Counted from the stretch's first letter, positions 1 through 6,787 are shown. The stretch is 7,787 nt of DNA from Clostridia bacterium (GCA_030619245.1 JAUXBS010000046.1:1-7787); one strand, 5' to 3'. The notes: generated from the sequence alone by a model not told the origin. Numbers and translations: made by a program.

Positions 1-1
1 G

Positions 2-2998
2 CAGGTTGACATCACGAAGCCGGGAACGATAAACACTCTGTCGGCGCTTGCAAGCGACACGACAGGCTGGATTAATCTGCAGTGGCAGGCGCCGGGAGAC
101 GATGAATACACAAAGGACATGAGTACCTGCACTTTCCACATCAGGCACTCAAGCACGACACCTATCACAAGCGAAGCTATATGGTTATCTTCATTGTACG
201 GCGTTAACATTGGTTCCCATAACGTTAATGCCAATAGTTTAAGGATATACAATATAACGGGCCTGTTGGATGATACAACCTATTACTTTAACATAAAAAC
301 CTCGGATGAAAGGAATAATACGTCCGAGATGTCAAATACCGGGGCTTTTGCGAAGACAAAGGATATCATGCCGCCCGCCGATATCGCTGACTTGATAGCT
401 TATCCGGGTTCAAGGGAAGTGGAAATACTGTTTACGTGGACCGCCCCGGGAGATAACGGTACTGTCGGTAATATAATCGGCGGGAAGTACTGGCTGAAGT
501 ATTCAACTGATCATGCTATAGCCTGGAATAAGGACAATCATGACAGGGAATGGTATGCCAATACTTCACCGGGCGATTACCAGCAGTATTCTATAAAATT
601 CTCGACCGATGTGGAATATGGCACGACGTATTATTTAAGGTTATGGATGACCGATGAAACCGGGACTCTCTGGACGGGGATATCAAACGGGGCAACGTCG
701 TATACGTCAAATGACATAATGCCAAGTAACATCACGCACCTGGAAGCGACTGCGCTGACGGGGCTCGGCAATCAGGGCAGTATAATGCTTACCTGGACCG
801 CGCCGGGAGACGATGGCATAGTCGGCACGGTCAATACTTATATTATCAAGTATTCAACCGCGTACTTTGACTGCTCAACGGACAGTTCCACCTGGAATGC
901 GCCCGGGCTCCATTCTGTTTCGGGACTCCCGTCGGGCCCGCCGCCGTCACCGCAGAAGTACGGGACGGTTCAGAACATGACGGTATCCGGGCTTGCCAAT
1001 GAAACAACGTATTACTTCGCCCTGCGGGCAATAGATGACAGGTTAAATGAATCGGGAATATCCGTTACGAAATATACTGTTACGATAGATACGATACCGC
1101 CGTCAAAACTTGTGGTTTCGAATCAGCCTCCCCCGAAGGAAGAGGCGCTGCAGCTCACCTGGACGGCTCCCGGTGACAACGGTGACGAGGGTGACATAGT
1201 GGGCGGCGGGTACTGGATACAGATGACCACCAATCCTGCTGAGACATGGGATGAAACCGGCAGCAAGCCGTACCACTATAATATTTACATAGATACGGAT
1301 GTAAGTCCCGGGACTAATTGTGTTCAGGTAATAACAGGATTGATGGATGAAACTACTTATTACCTGTGGGTGAAAATAAGGGATGAAAGAAGCCCCGATG
1401 ACGCTTTTTCGCCCTGGTCGGGACTTCCGGATAAGACAATCGGTTTCACGAAAATAGACGTGTTAAACCCGGCTACGATTACTGATTTGTCAACGGGTTC
1501 AACCAATTACTGCGTGGTTGAACTTTCGTGGACATCACCCAGCGATAATACAGGGTGGATGGATAACTTCAATGCGGAAGAAAGCACTATATCGCCGAGA
1601 TATGAGGTAAGGTTCTCGTCAACGGGATCGATTGGGGATACAACGGATTTCAACAACGCTGTTCTGGTTTCAATGTCAATGCTGCTGGCCGGTTCAACGA
1701 TCCCGTGCCAGGCGGGGATACCGGAGAAGTGGATAATCACGGGCCTGACCAACCATGTTTCATATTATTTTGCAATAAGGACTTTTGACGAAAGACGGAA
1801 TGAATCCGGCATTTCCACTACAACGGTGATTGTTCCGCCCGATTCAATTCCGCCTGTCATCAATTCCTATACTGATATAAGTGAAATCAACCTGACGGGG
1901 AACTGGATTGTCATCAGGGCAATGGCAACGGACAACTTTTCAGGAATAACGGACGTTGATTTACACTACAGGATAAATTCAACGGGCTCCTATACAAAGT
2001 GCAGCATGTACAGTAATTCCCCTTCCACTTCACCTGTTATCAACTACGGGAAGATAATACTGTCCACCTCAACGGCCATAGACAGCGTGCAGTACTATGT
2101 CAGGGCTGTTGACAGGTGCTGGAACGAGGTACTGAGTACGTCGGAAGGAGGGCGCCGTTTCGGGACGCCGGGATACGAGCAGGCCCCCTTATCGCCTCAT
2201 ACTATCACAGTATCAACGGTTACCTGCGGTGTCATAGGCACCGGTGGCGGCATTGTGCAGGTTGAGGACGGCAATTCACTTGACGGAACGACCAGGCTCA
2301 TTATTCCTGAGGACGCACTAATTCGGGGAACGACTATCATGATTTATACGCTTAATACCGGGGGCCTGACACAGGAGCAGATTGACAGCGCCCAGGACGA
2401 TGAACGCATAAAGACCAAGACGCCGGTTGCGCTGGTAAGGCTGGAACCCGACGGCCTGTTTCTTTCAGAGAACGCCACTTTCTACATTTTGTACATGAAC
2501 AATGAAGGGAATGATAACCTTGTTGACGGCACCCTGGCTGTTGAAACGGACTTGAGAATCTTCTCCTGGGATGGGTACATGTGGAGGCTGAAGAACAGCA
2601 CCGTGTATCCGCATACGGTGGCGGATGTAACCGTTAGAAATACCGTTGCAACGAAGATAAGCCACTTCAGCGAATACGCGTTGTTTGAAATTGATGTGGC
2701 TGAGCTTTCGGATGACGATAGCAGGCCGAAGGAAAATATCATAACGCCTAATGGCGACAACATTAATGATTATGCTGAATTCAGCGGGTTAACGGGAAAT
2801 TATATAATTAACATACTTGACGTGAACGGCAGGATAATATGCAAGATTAAAAGTTCAGATGCCGGGGACAGCCCTTTATGGAGGGGGACTGATGCCGGCG
2901 GGAGTACGGTTAACAGCGGTTTGTATATATACCAGATAAAAAACCTGGACGATACAAGTAAGCCCGTATTAAGCGGTGTCATTGTTGTAGCGAAATAA
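2..2998 (+). CDS. Large secreted multi-domain fibronectin type III protein with C-terminal sorting-like domain (5' partial)
   Basis: The frame is open from base 2 through the first ATG (119), and the codons before 119 continue an FN3 module, so the gene starts upstream of the window; 998 residues are visible. FN3-like modules lie at about residues 5-121, 122-238, 239-363, 364-486 and 487-614. Most carry a 'W-T/Q-A/S-P-G/S-D' loop, and the modules end in a 'T-T/S-Y-Y-F/L' strand followed by 'D-E/D-R' or similar. A looser Ig/FN3-like module spans about 615-741. A ZU5-like module follows at about 742-895 (GGGIVQVEDG, then LIIPEDAL). The last module (about 905-998) has TPNGDNIND at 915-923, a 'W-R-G-T-D-x-x-G' turn, 'SGLYIYQI' and a terminal 'SGVIVVAK'. 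This matches the gliding-motility C-terminal/CHU_C pattern, also reminiscent of FlgD Ig-like domains. The protein is probably exported and displayed on or released from the cell surface, as an adhesin or matrix protein; the ligand is unknown. Its signal peptide is outside the window. Confidence 0.9.
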   Translation, partial: QVDITKPGTINTLSALASDTTGWINLQWQAPGDDEYTKDMSTCTFHIRHSSTTPITSEAIWLSSLYGVNIGSHNVNANSLRIYNITGLLDDTTYYFNIKTSDERNNTSEMSNTGAFAKTKDIMPPADIADLIAYPGSREVEILFTWTAPGDNGTVGNIIGGKYWLKYSTDHAIAWNKDNHDREWYANTSPGDYQQYSIKFSTDVEYGTTYYLRLWMTDETGTLWTGISNGATSYTSNDIMPSNITHLEATALTGLGNQGSIMLTWTAPGDDGIVGTVNTYIIKYSTAYFDCSTDSSTWNAPGLHSVSGLPSGPPPSPQKYGTVQNMTVSGLANETTYYFALRAIDDRLNESGISVTKYTVTIDTIPPSKLVVSNQPPPKEEALQLTWTAPGDNGDEGDIVGGGYWIQMTTNPAETWDETGSKPYHYNIYIDTDVSPGTNCVQVITGLMDETTYYLWVKIRDERSPDDAFSPWSGLPDKTIGFTKIDVLNPATITDLSTGSTNYCVVELSWTSPSDNTGWMDNFNAEESTISPRYEVRFSSTGSIGDTTDFNNAVLVSMSMLLAGSTIPCQAGIPEKWIITGLTNHVSYYFAIRTFDERRNESGISTTTVIVPPDSIPPVINSYTDISEINLTGNWIVIRAMATDNFSGITDVDLHYRINSTGSYTKCSMYSNSPSTSPVINYGKIILSTSTAIDSVQYYVRAVDRCWNEVLSTSEGGRRFGTPGYEQAPLSPHTITVSTVTCGVIGTGGGIVQVEDGNSLDGTTRLIIPEDALIRGTTIMIYTLNTGGLTQEQIDSAQDDERIKTKTPVALVRLEPDGLFLSENATFYILYMNNEGNDNLVDGTLAVETDLRIFSWDGYMWRLKNSTVYPHTVADVTVRNTVATKISHFSEYALFEIDVAELSDDDSRPKENIITPNGDNINDYAEFSGLTGNYIINILDVNGRIICKIKSSDAGDSPLWRGTDAGGSTVNSGLYIYQIKNLDDTSKPVLSGVIVVAK
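14..1843 (+). repeat. Tandem fibronectin III-coding repeats, about 350-385 bp each
   Basis: Five diverged tandem units encode the FN3 modules, with unit starts near 14, 365, 716, 1091 and 1460. They are recognised by the returning 'W-T-A-P-G-D-D/N' codons (near 89, 434, 791, 1157 and, as W-T-S-P-S-D, 1529) and by a linker of the form 'D-x-I/L-x-P-P/S/A' at most unit junctions. The short loop-coding stretch stays similar at the DNA level (tggac-gc-cc-gg-ga), while the rest has diverged, so the units are old duplications. At about 117-128 residues per unit they are longer than a standard FN3 domain of about 90. Confidence 0.75.
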
Positions 2999-3009
2999 AT
3001 TTAATTATT

Positions 3010-3034
3010 TTCCTCATTCTTGATGAGTGAGGAA
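3010..3034 (+). terminator. Hairpin after the FN3 gene, possible weak terminator
   Basis: A 10-bp stem (TTCCTCATTC with GAGTGAGGAA, one G-U pair) closes a 5-nt loop (TTGAT), 11 nt after the stop codon. The stem is convincing, but what follows (taagataag) is not a T-run, so it is not a classical intrinsic terminator. It may instead stabilise the 3' end of the mRNA or only attenuate read-through into the next gene. Confidence 0.3.
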
Positions 3035-3049
3035 TAAGATAAGTAGTAT

Positions 3050-3058
3050 TGATATAAC
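3050..3058 (+). promoter_or_regulatory. Possible extended -10 element before the PorV-like gene
   Basis: TGATATAAC fits an extended -10 (TGn then TATAAC), but no recognisable -35 lies 16-18 bp upstream. Start of transcription would fall near 3065, leaving a leader of only about 15 nt. This is a weak candidate; the gene could equally be read through from the FN3 gene. Confidence 0.2.
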
Positions 3059-3077
3059 AGAATAATTAAGAAGAGTG

Positions 3078-4316
3078 ATGATGATGAGAAGTCTGCGAAA
3101 AAATCTTATTTTAGCGACAGTGATTTTCATTGTTGCCTGTAACCGGATGACGGAACCCGTTTATTCCGCATTTGATATTTCGGGCTGGGGGGCGAGGCCG
3201 ACAGGCATGGGGGGCGCTTTTACTGCCGTCAGCGATGATGCGAATGCAATATTCTGGAACCCTGCGGGTATTGCCAGGATGAAGTACGGCGAGGCAACGT
3301 TCATTCACTACAAGCCTTACTCTTTCCTTAATTTGAAGAGGTGGGACGATGAGAAGGATGAATACGTGAAAGCGAAACTGGGGATGAATTATCTGGCAGC
3401 TGCGTACCCGATGGGAGAGGCAGGTTCAGTCGGTTTGGGCTGGGCGAATTTCAGCGGGAAGGCGCTTTATTATGAAAATGCCATATCCCTGAATTATGCC
3501 CGGCAGGTAATCGGTTCCGGCGCGGTGGAGGAAAGGCGGAGGTATAGCAGGGGAAAGCAGATGGATGTGTTTGCCGGGTTGGGCTTCAAATATGTTAATC
3601 ATGGGTACGGTATGGATGAGAGGACGCTGAAAGACCCTGTTTTCGTTAATGGTTTATCAACGTCAACGTCAGTGTCCGGACTCACTATGGAAATCGGTTG
3701 TATTGCGGTTATTGAAGAAGATATTTCAATTGGGCTGGCAGTTAAGAATATTATACCGGTGAACCTGGGATTAATGGATAAAGAATTACTGCTCCCGGAA
3801 ATCAGGCTGGGAGGCGCCTACGAGGTGTATGATAACATTACTCCGGCGCTTGATATTTTATACAGATTTGGTGTCCCGGAAGCGCAGAGGTTCAATATCA
3901 GCTTGGGCTGCGAGGCCTGGTTCTTATACAGGACTATCGGAGTGAGGGCCGGGGTGAACCTGGATGAGCTGGGTATGGGTTTTAGTTTTCGCAAACTCCA
4001 GGAAGTTACCGGGGTGCAGGCGGATTATTCCTTTAATTTTCCCTTCAGGGTGAGCTCACATTTTGGGACTCACAGGGTTTCAATTACATTCCAGTTTGGC
4101 GAGTCTCTTGGCCTTGTGGCAGTGGAAGAACAGAAGAATTTGGATAGAAGAGATAAGAACGCGCTTATTGAGCAATACTATGAACAAGGGGTTAGCTATT
4201 ACAGGGGAGGTAATTACAGGGCAGCCATAAGAGAGTGGAGAAAAGTGTTGATGCTTAAACCAAACCATAGAAAAGCAAAAGATCTAATTAATAGGGCTAG
4301 AAGCAAAGCGAAATAA
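3078..4316 (+). CDS. PorV/PorQ-family outer-membrane beta-barrel protein with C-terminal TPR
   Basis: There are four consecutive possible starts (GTG 3075, ATG 3078, 3081, 3084). The purine-rich stretch AAGAAGAG at 3068-3075 favours the ATGs; the first is used here (412 aa). Residues 10-20 form a hydrophobic export signal. Residues 36-64 carry the diagnostic N-terminal block of PorV/PorQ/UPF0164-like proteins: GARPTGMGGAF, then DDANAIFWNPAG. Alternating amphipathic strands follow, ending in VSITFQF (334-340), which looks like the last barrel strand. About 20 residues later comes a helical tail (about 360-412) with one TPR-like pair containing YYRGGNYRAAIREW and LKPNHRKA, expected to lie in the periplasm. 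Family members are FadL-like barrels; Bacteroidota PorV acts as an outer-membrane shuttle in type IX secretion. The exact function here is unproven. I-V-A-C at 18-21 also resembles a lipobox, so signal processing is ambiguous. Confidence 0.85.
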   Translation: MMMRSLRKNLILATVIFIVACNRMTEPVYSAFDISGWGARPTGMGGAFTAVSDDANAIFWNPAGIARMKYGEATFIHYKPYSFLNLKRWDDEKDEYVKAKLGMNYLAAAYPMGEAGSVGLGWANFSGKALYYENAISLNYARQVIGSGAVEERRRYSRGKQMDVFAGLGFKYVNHGYGMDERTLKDPVFVNGLSTSTSVSGLTMEIGCIAVIEEDISIGLAVKNIIPVNLGLMDKELLLPEIRLGGAYEVYDNITPALDILYRFGVPEAQRFNISLGCEAWFLYRTIGVRAGVNLDELGMGFSFRKLQEVTGVQADYSFNFPFRVSSHFGTHRVSITFQFGESLGLVAVEEQKNLDRRDKNALIEQYYEQGVSYYRGGNYRAAIREWRKVLMLKPNHRKAKDLINRARSKAK

Positions 4317-4317
4317 A

Positions 4318-4329
4318 GTGATATATCAC
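4318..4329. promoter_or_regulatory. Perfect 12-bp palindrome, possible operator
   Basis: GTGATATATCAC is a perfect inverted repeat starting two bases after the stop of the PorV-like gene. Its centre is about 76 bp upstream of the predicted pil transcription start. Its half-sites (GTGA/TCAC) resemble Crp-type half-sites, but the 4-bp spacing is shorter than the 6 bp of a Crp site. A regulator cannot be named. Confidence 0.25.
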
Positions 4330-4364
4330 ACCTTGACGTAGCGACGATAAAATGAAAATAGTGC

Positions 4365-4393
4365 TTGACAAAAAGGATAGGTTGTGGTATAAT
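4365..4393 (+). promoter_or_regulatory. Consensus sigma70-type promoter of the pilMNOPQ operon
   Basis: TTGACA (4365-4370) is separated by exactly 17 bp from TATAAT (4388-4393), and TG at 4385-4386 adds an extended -10. Both hexamers match the housekeeping consensus fully. The predicted start site is close to 4400. It lies after the PorV-like gene and before pilM, so it marks the pil block as its own transcription unit, probably with high basal activity unless repressed. Confidence 0.85.
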
Positions 4394-4399
4394 AGTCTG

Positions 4400-4552
4400 A
4401 TTAACGTTGAAAACTCAAGGGATTTTTGTTATTTTAAGGAAAATTTAAAGGCAAACCATTAATGTTGGACTTGCAGTTGAATAAATAACGTCAGGTAAAG
4501 GGTATCTTTTCATTTATTAATATTTAATAGATAAGTATGTTTGGGGAATGAA
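4400..4552 (+). other. Long 5' leader of the pil operon
   Basis: About 150 nt separate the predicted start of transcription from the pilM ATG. The leader is AT-rich. It contains GGCAAACC at 4450-4457, a possible 8-codon ORF at 4462-4488 (M-L-D-L-Q-L-N-K) preceded by AAAGG, an all-AT 6-bp stem at 4515-4529, and the pilM ribosome binding site GGGGA at 4543-4547. I recognise no complete riboswitch and no intrinsic terminator in it. Confidence 0.5.
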
Positions 4553-5638
4553 ATGGCGAAAAATCTAATAGGCCTTGATATAGGTTCTCATGGGATAAAA
4601 CTTGTCCTTTTAAAAGGTTCAGGCAGGAAATTTTCTCTTGTAAAATGTGTTAACCAGCCGTTCTCAGCTGTTTCGATTTCGGAACTTTCCCCTGAGGAGA
4701 GGATGAACCTGATGGTGGGCGACCTGAAGAAGATAATTTCTGAGAATAAAATTACAGTGAAGAAGGTTGCAACATCCGTTTCAGGTAATTCCGTAATAGT
4801 GAGATACGTAAAATTTCCCAAAATGCCTCCTGCGGACCTGGCTAAATCAATCCAGTTTGAAGCAGAGCCGTATATACCGTTTGATATCAGGGAAGTTAAC
4901 ATCAGTACCCATGTTATAGGGGATGTTATGGAAGAAAATGTACAGAAGATGGAAACAGTCCTTGTGGCAGCGAAGAAGGATATATTACAGGAACGCATGG
5001 CTGTTATTGAAGGAGCGGGCTTGAAGCCAACCGTGATTGATGTTGACGCGTTTGCGCTGGAAAACGTATATGAATTAGTAAGGCAGGAAGATGAAGAGGA
5101 TACTGAAACAGTCATGATATTTGATATAGGGGCTGCCACGTCAAATATCAATATTCTTGAAAAAGGAGTTTCAAAGGTTGTAAGGGACCTTTTCATAGCC
5201 GGTAACAGTTTTACCAATGCCATCCAGAAAGGCATGCAGGTGGATTTCAACACTGCCGAACAGATGAAGAAGGAAAAGGGTATAATAATGCAGGATGAAG
5301 AAAAGCCTATTGAGGACGAAGCTGATATCCAGTTTTCCATGAGCATGATGCCTGTACTGCAGGAACTGGTTGGCGAGGTACAGCGTTCCATTGATTATTA
5401 CCAGGCGCCCACTGAAGGGGAAGTAAGGGTGGAAAGAATTATTCTAAGCGGCGGCAGCGCTCTGCTGAAGAACATTGATAAATACCTTTCAAAGGAATTG
5501 AATATATCCGTTGAAATATGCAATCCCTTCGTTAATATAAATATAAAAGAACATCCCGGTGAATTTGAGGAGAAGGCCCCGGTATTTGCGGTGGCGCTGG
5601 GGCTTGCTTTAAGGTCAGAGGGGGATATAAAGAAATAA
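4553..5638 (+). CDS. pilM: Type IV pilus assembly ATPase-fold protein PilM
   Basis: PilM is a cytoplasmic actin/FtsA-fold protein that binds the N-terminal tail of PilN and connects the pilus inner-membrane platform to cytoplasmic components. ATG 4553 is chosen over the upstream in-frame TTG at 4541, because GGGGA (4543-4547) sits 5 nt before this ATG. The 361-aa length is normal for the family. Visible motifs are the phosphate-1 loop GLDIGS (7-12), YVKFP (85-89) leading into EAEPYIPF (103-110), the second nucleotide-site motif FDIGAATSN (from 190), and ILSGGSALL (from 297). Near the C-terminus NPFVNI resembles the usual PilM 'NPF' segment. It is the first gene of the operon and its stop is separated by one base from the pilN start, which favours coupled translation. 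No truncation or missing motif is seen. Confidence 0.95.
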   Translation: MAKNLIGLDIGSHGIKLVLLKGSGRKFSLVKCVNQPFSAVSISELSPEERMNLMVGDLKKIISENKITVKKVATSVSGNSVIVRYVKFPKMPPADLAKSIQFEAEPYIPFDIREVNISTHVIGDVMEENVQKMETVLVAAKKDILQERMAVIEGAGLKPTVIDVDAFALENVYELVRQEDEEDTETVMIFDIGAATSNINILEKGVSKVVRDLFIAGNSFTNAIQKGMQVDFNTAEQMKKEKGIIMQDEEKPIEDEADIQFSMSMMPVLQELVGEVQRSIDYYQAPTEGEVRVERIILSGGSALLKNIDKYLSKELNISVEICNPFVNINIKEHPGEFEEKAPVFAVALGLALRSEGDIKK

Positions 5639-5639
5639 A

Positions 5640-6206
5640 ATGATAAAAATAAACCTTCTGCCAAAAGAAATACTTGAGAAAGAAAAAGGGAAGAAACTGA
5701 TATTCCTGATAGCCCTCGTATGCGCCGGGCTGGTTTCGGTTGTCCTTGGAGTTTATGGTATGAGGGTTATTAAATATAATGGCTTGACTTCCAGGTTGAA
5801 GGTTGTTGAGGGCAAGCTTATACCCCTTGAAAAAGTGATTAAGCAGGTGGACAAAATTGAAGAAGAGAAGAAGAAACTGAATACAAAAATAGGGGTTATA
5901 AATACCCTCCTGACGGAGAGTCTTTTGTATCCCCACCTGATGCAGGATATTTCCGGGCTCATTCCCTGGAATGTATGGTTAACCGAATTGAAAACAAATT
6001 TCAAGAAGGATGCATTAATTCTCAGGTTAAAGCTTTATTCAACGAATAATTACGGTGTAGCCAGGTTCACCGCTTTACTTGAGGATTCTGAAAAGTTCGA
6101 CAAGGTGGAAATGGGGGATGTTTCTTCCGTGCAAACGGACAAGGGAGTTGAAATAAGAAATTTTAGTATAAATTGCGTTTACATTCATTCGGATAAAAAA
6201 GGTTAA
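5640..6206 (+). CDS. pilN: Type IV pilus inner-membrane protein PilN
   Basis: PilN is a bitopic inner-membrane protein that pairs with PilO and docks on PilM through its short cytoplasmic tail. The 188-residue protein begins with MIKINLLP (1-8), the family's PilM-binding signature. One transmembrane helix spans about 20-41, followed by a charged coiled coil at about 48-92 (many E/K, EEEKKKL), and a periplasmic ferredoxin-like domain to the end. The segment 'PHLMQDISGLIPWNVWLTEL' is typical of PilN: the hydrophobic 'L..I...IP..vWL..L' pattern. The start lies one base after the pilM stop without a strong ribosome binding site of its own (only AAAGAAA nearby), so translation is probably coupled to pilM. 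Confidence 0.93.
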   Translation: MIKINLLPKEILEKEKGKKLIFLIALVCAGLVSVVLGVYGMRVIKYNGLTSRLKVVEGKLIPLEKVIKQVDKIEEEKKKLNTKIGVINTLLTESLLYPHLMQDISGLIPWNVWLTELKTNFKKDALILRLKLYSTNNYGVARFTALLEDSEKFDKVEMGDVSSVQTDKGVEIRNFSINCVYIHSDKKG

Positions 6207-6211
6207 TACAC

Positions 6212-6787
6212 ATGGCAATAAAAATAGATTTCAGCAAAATAGATTTCAAAGATAAGAATGTCCAGAACCTGATAGGCGGCGTCATGCTGGGTATCTTTGC
6301 TATATGGGCGTTCTTTCATTGGGTTTATGGGCCCATGGGTGTCAAGATAACGGACCTTGAAAAGAAAATACAGGAAAAAGAGACTAAACTTGAGAAAATC
6401 CGGAAAAAGGCTGATAAACTGCCTGAACTTAAAAAGGAATATGAAATACTTAAAGGTGAACTGTCTAATGTTGAGAAGAAACTGCCAAAGAAGAGCAATA
6501 TTCCGGAAATACTTAAGATTGTTACCAGGATCGGCCGGGAATATTCCATTGATATTACGAATTTCAAGCCCCGGAAGTCAACCAGGGAGAAGTATTATAC
6601 TACGTACCCGATGGGGATGGGGATTAATACAACTTATCACAGGCTGGGGCTTTTCATGACAAAAATGGGACAGCAGGAAAGGGTGATGGGTTTTAAGGAT
6701 TTAAATATCTTCTCGTCAATGGATGAGGATAATAACGTGAGTATGACTATCGGTTTTACGCTTTGCGCGTATACATACAACGAATGA
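6212..6787 (+). CDS. pilO: Type IV pilus inner-membrane protein PilO
   Basis: PilO forms heterodimers with PilN in the inner-membrane alignment complex that links the motor platform to PilP and the PilQ secretin. The 191-residue protein has a short cytoplasmic tail, one transmembrane helix at about 20-39, a strongly charged coiled coil (about 46-93) and then 'LPKKSNIPEIL', which matches the family's 'LP...IP.LL' junction. The periplasmic part has the 'TTYHRLGLF' segment, equivalent to the conserved 'Y..LG.F' of PilO. The gene starts 5 nt after pilN, with AAGG (6199-6202) overlapping the pilN stop region as ribosome binding site. It ends in TGA, unlike the TAA or TAG of the other genes here, and the frame stays open for 24 more codons up to another TGA that overlaps the pilP start. 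Confidence 0.92.
   Translation: MAIKIDFSKIDFKDKNVQNLIGGVMLGIFAIWAFFHWVYGPMGVKITDLEKKIQEKETKLEKIRKKADKLPELKKEYEILKGELSNVEKKLPKKSNIPEILKIVTRIGREYSIDITNFKPRKSTREKYYTTYPMGMGINTTYHRLGLFMTKMGQQERVMGFKDLNIFSSMDEDNNVSMTIGFTLCAYTYNE

Noticed and set aside
4318..4329. Crp/Fnr binding site
   Set aside because: The half-sites GTGA/TCAC are separated by 4 bp, not the 6 bp of Crp-type sites, and the outer T/A bases are absent on one side.
4333..4361. Second possible promoter with TTGACG
   Set aside because: At 17 bp spacing the -10 position reads AAATAG, which is not convincing; the adjacent consensus promoter explains the region.
4515..4529. 6-bp stem TATTAA/TTAATA in the pilM leader
   Set aside because: All A-U pairs with a 3-nt loop are too unstable to claim a regulatory hairpin or terminator.
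4588..5391. 267-aa open frame on the minus strand opposite pilM
   Set aside because: It lies wholly within pilM, whose motifs are all intact, has a Ser/Ile/Phe-rich shadow composition, and has no recognisable domain or ribosome binding site.
6357..6659. 100-aa plus-strand frame inside pilO
   Set aside because: It is an out-of-frame Lys/Arg-rich shadow of the PilO coiled coil.
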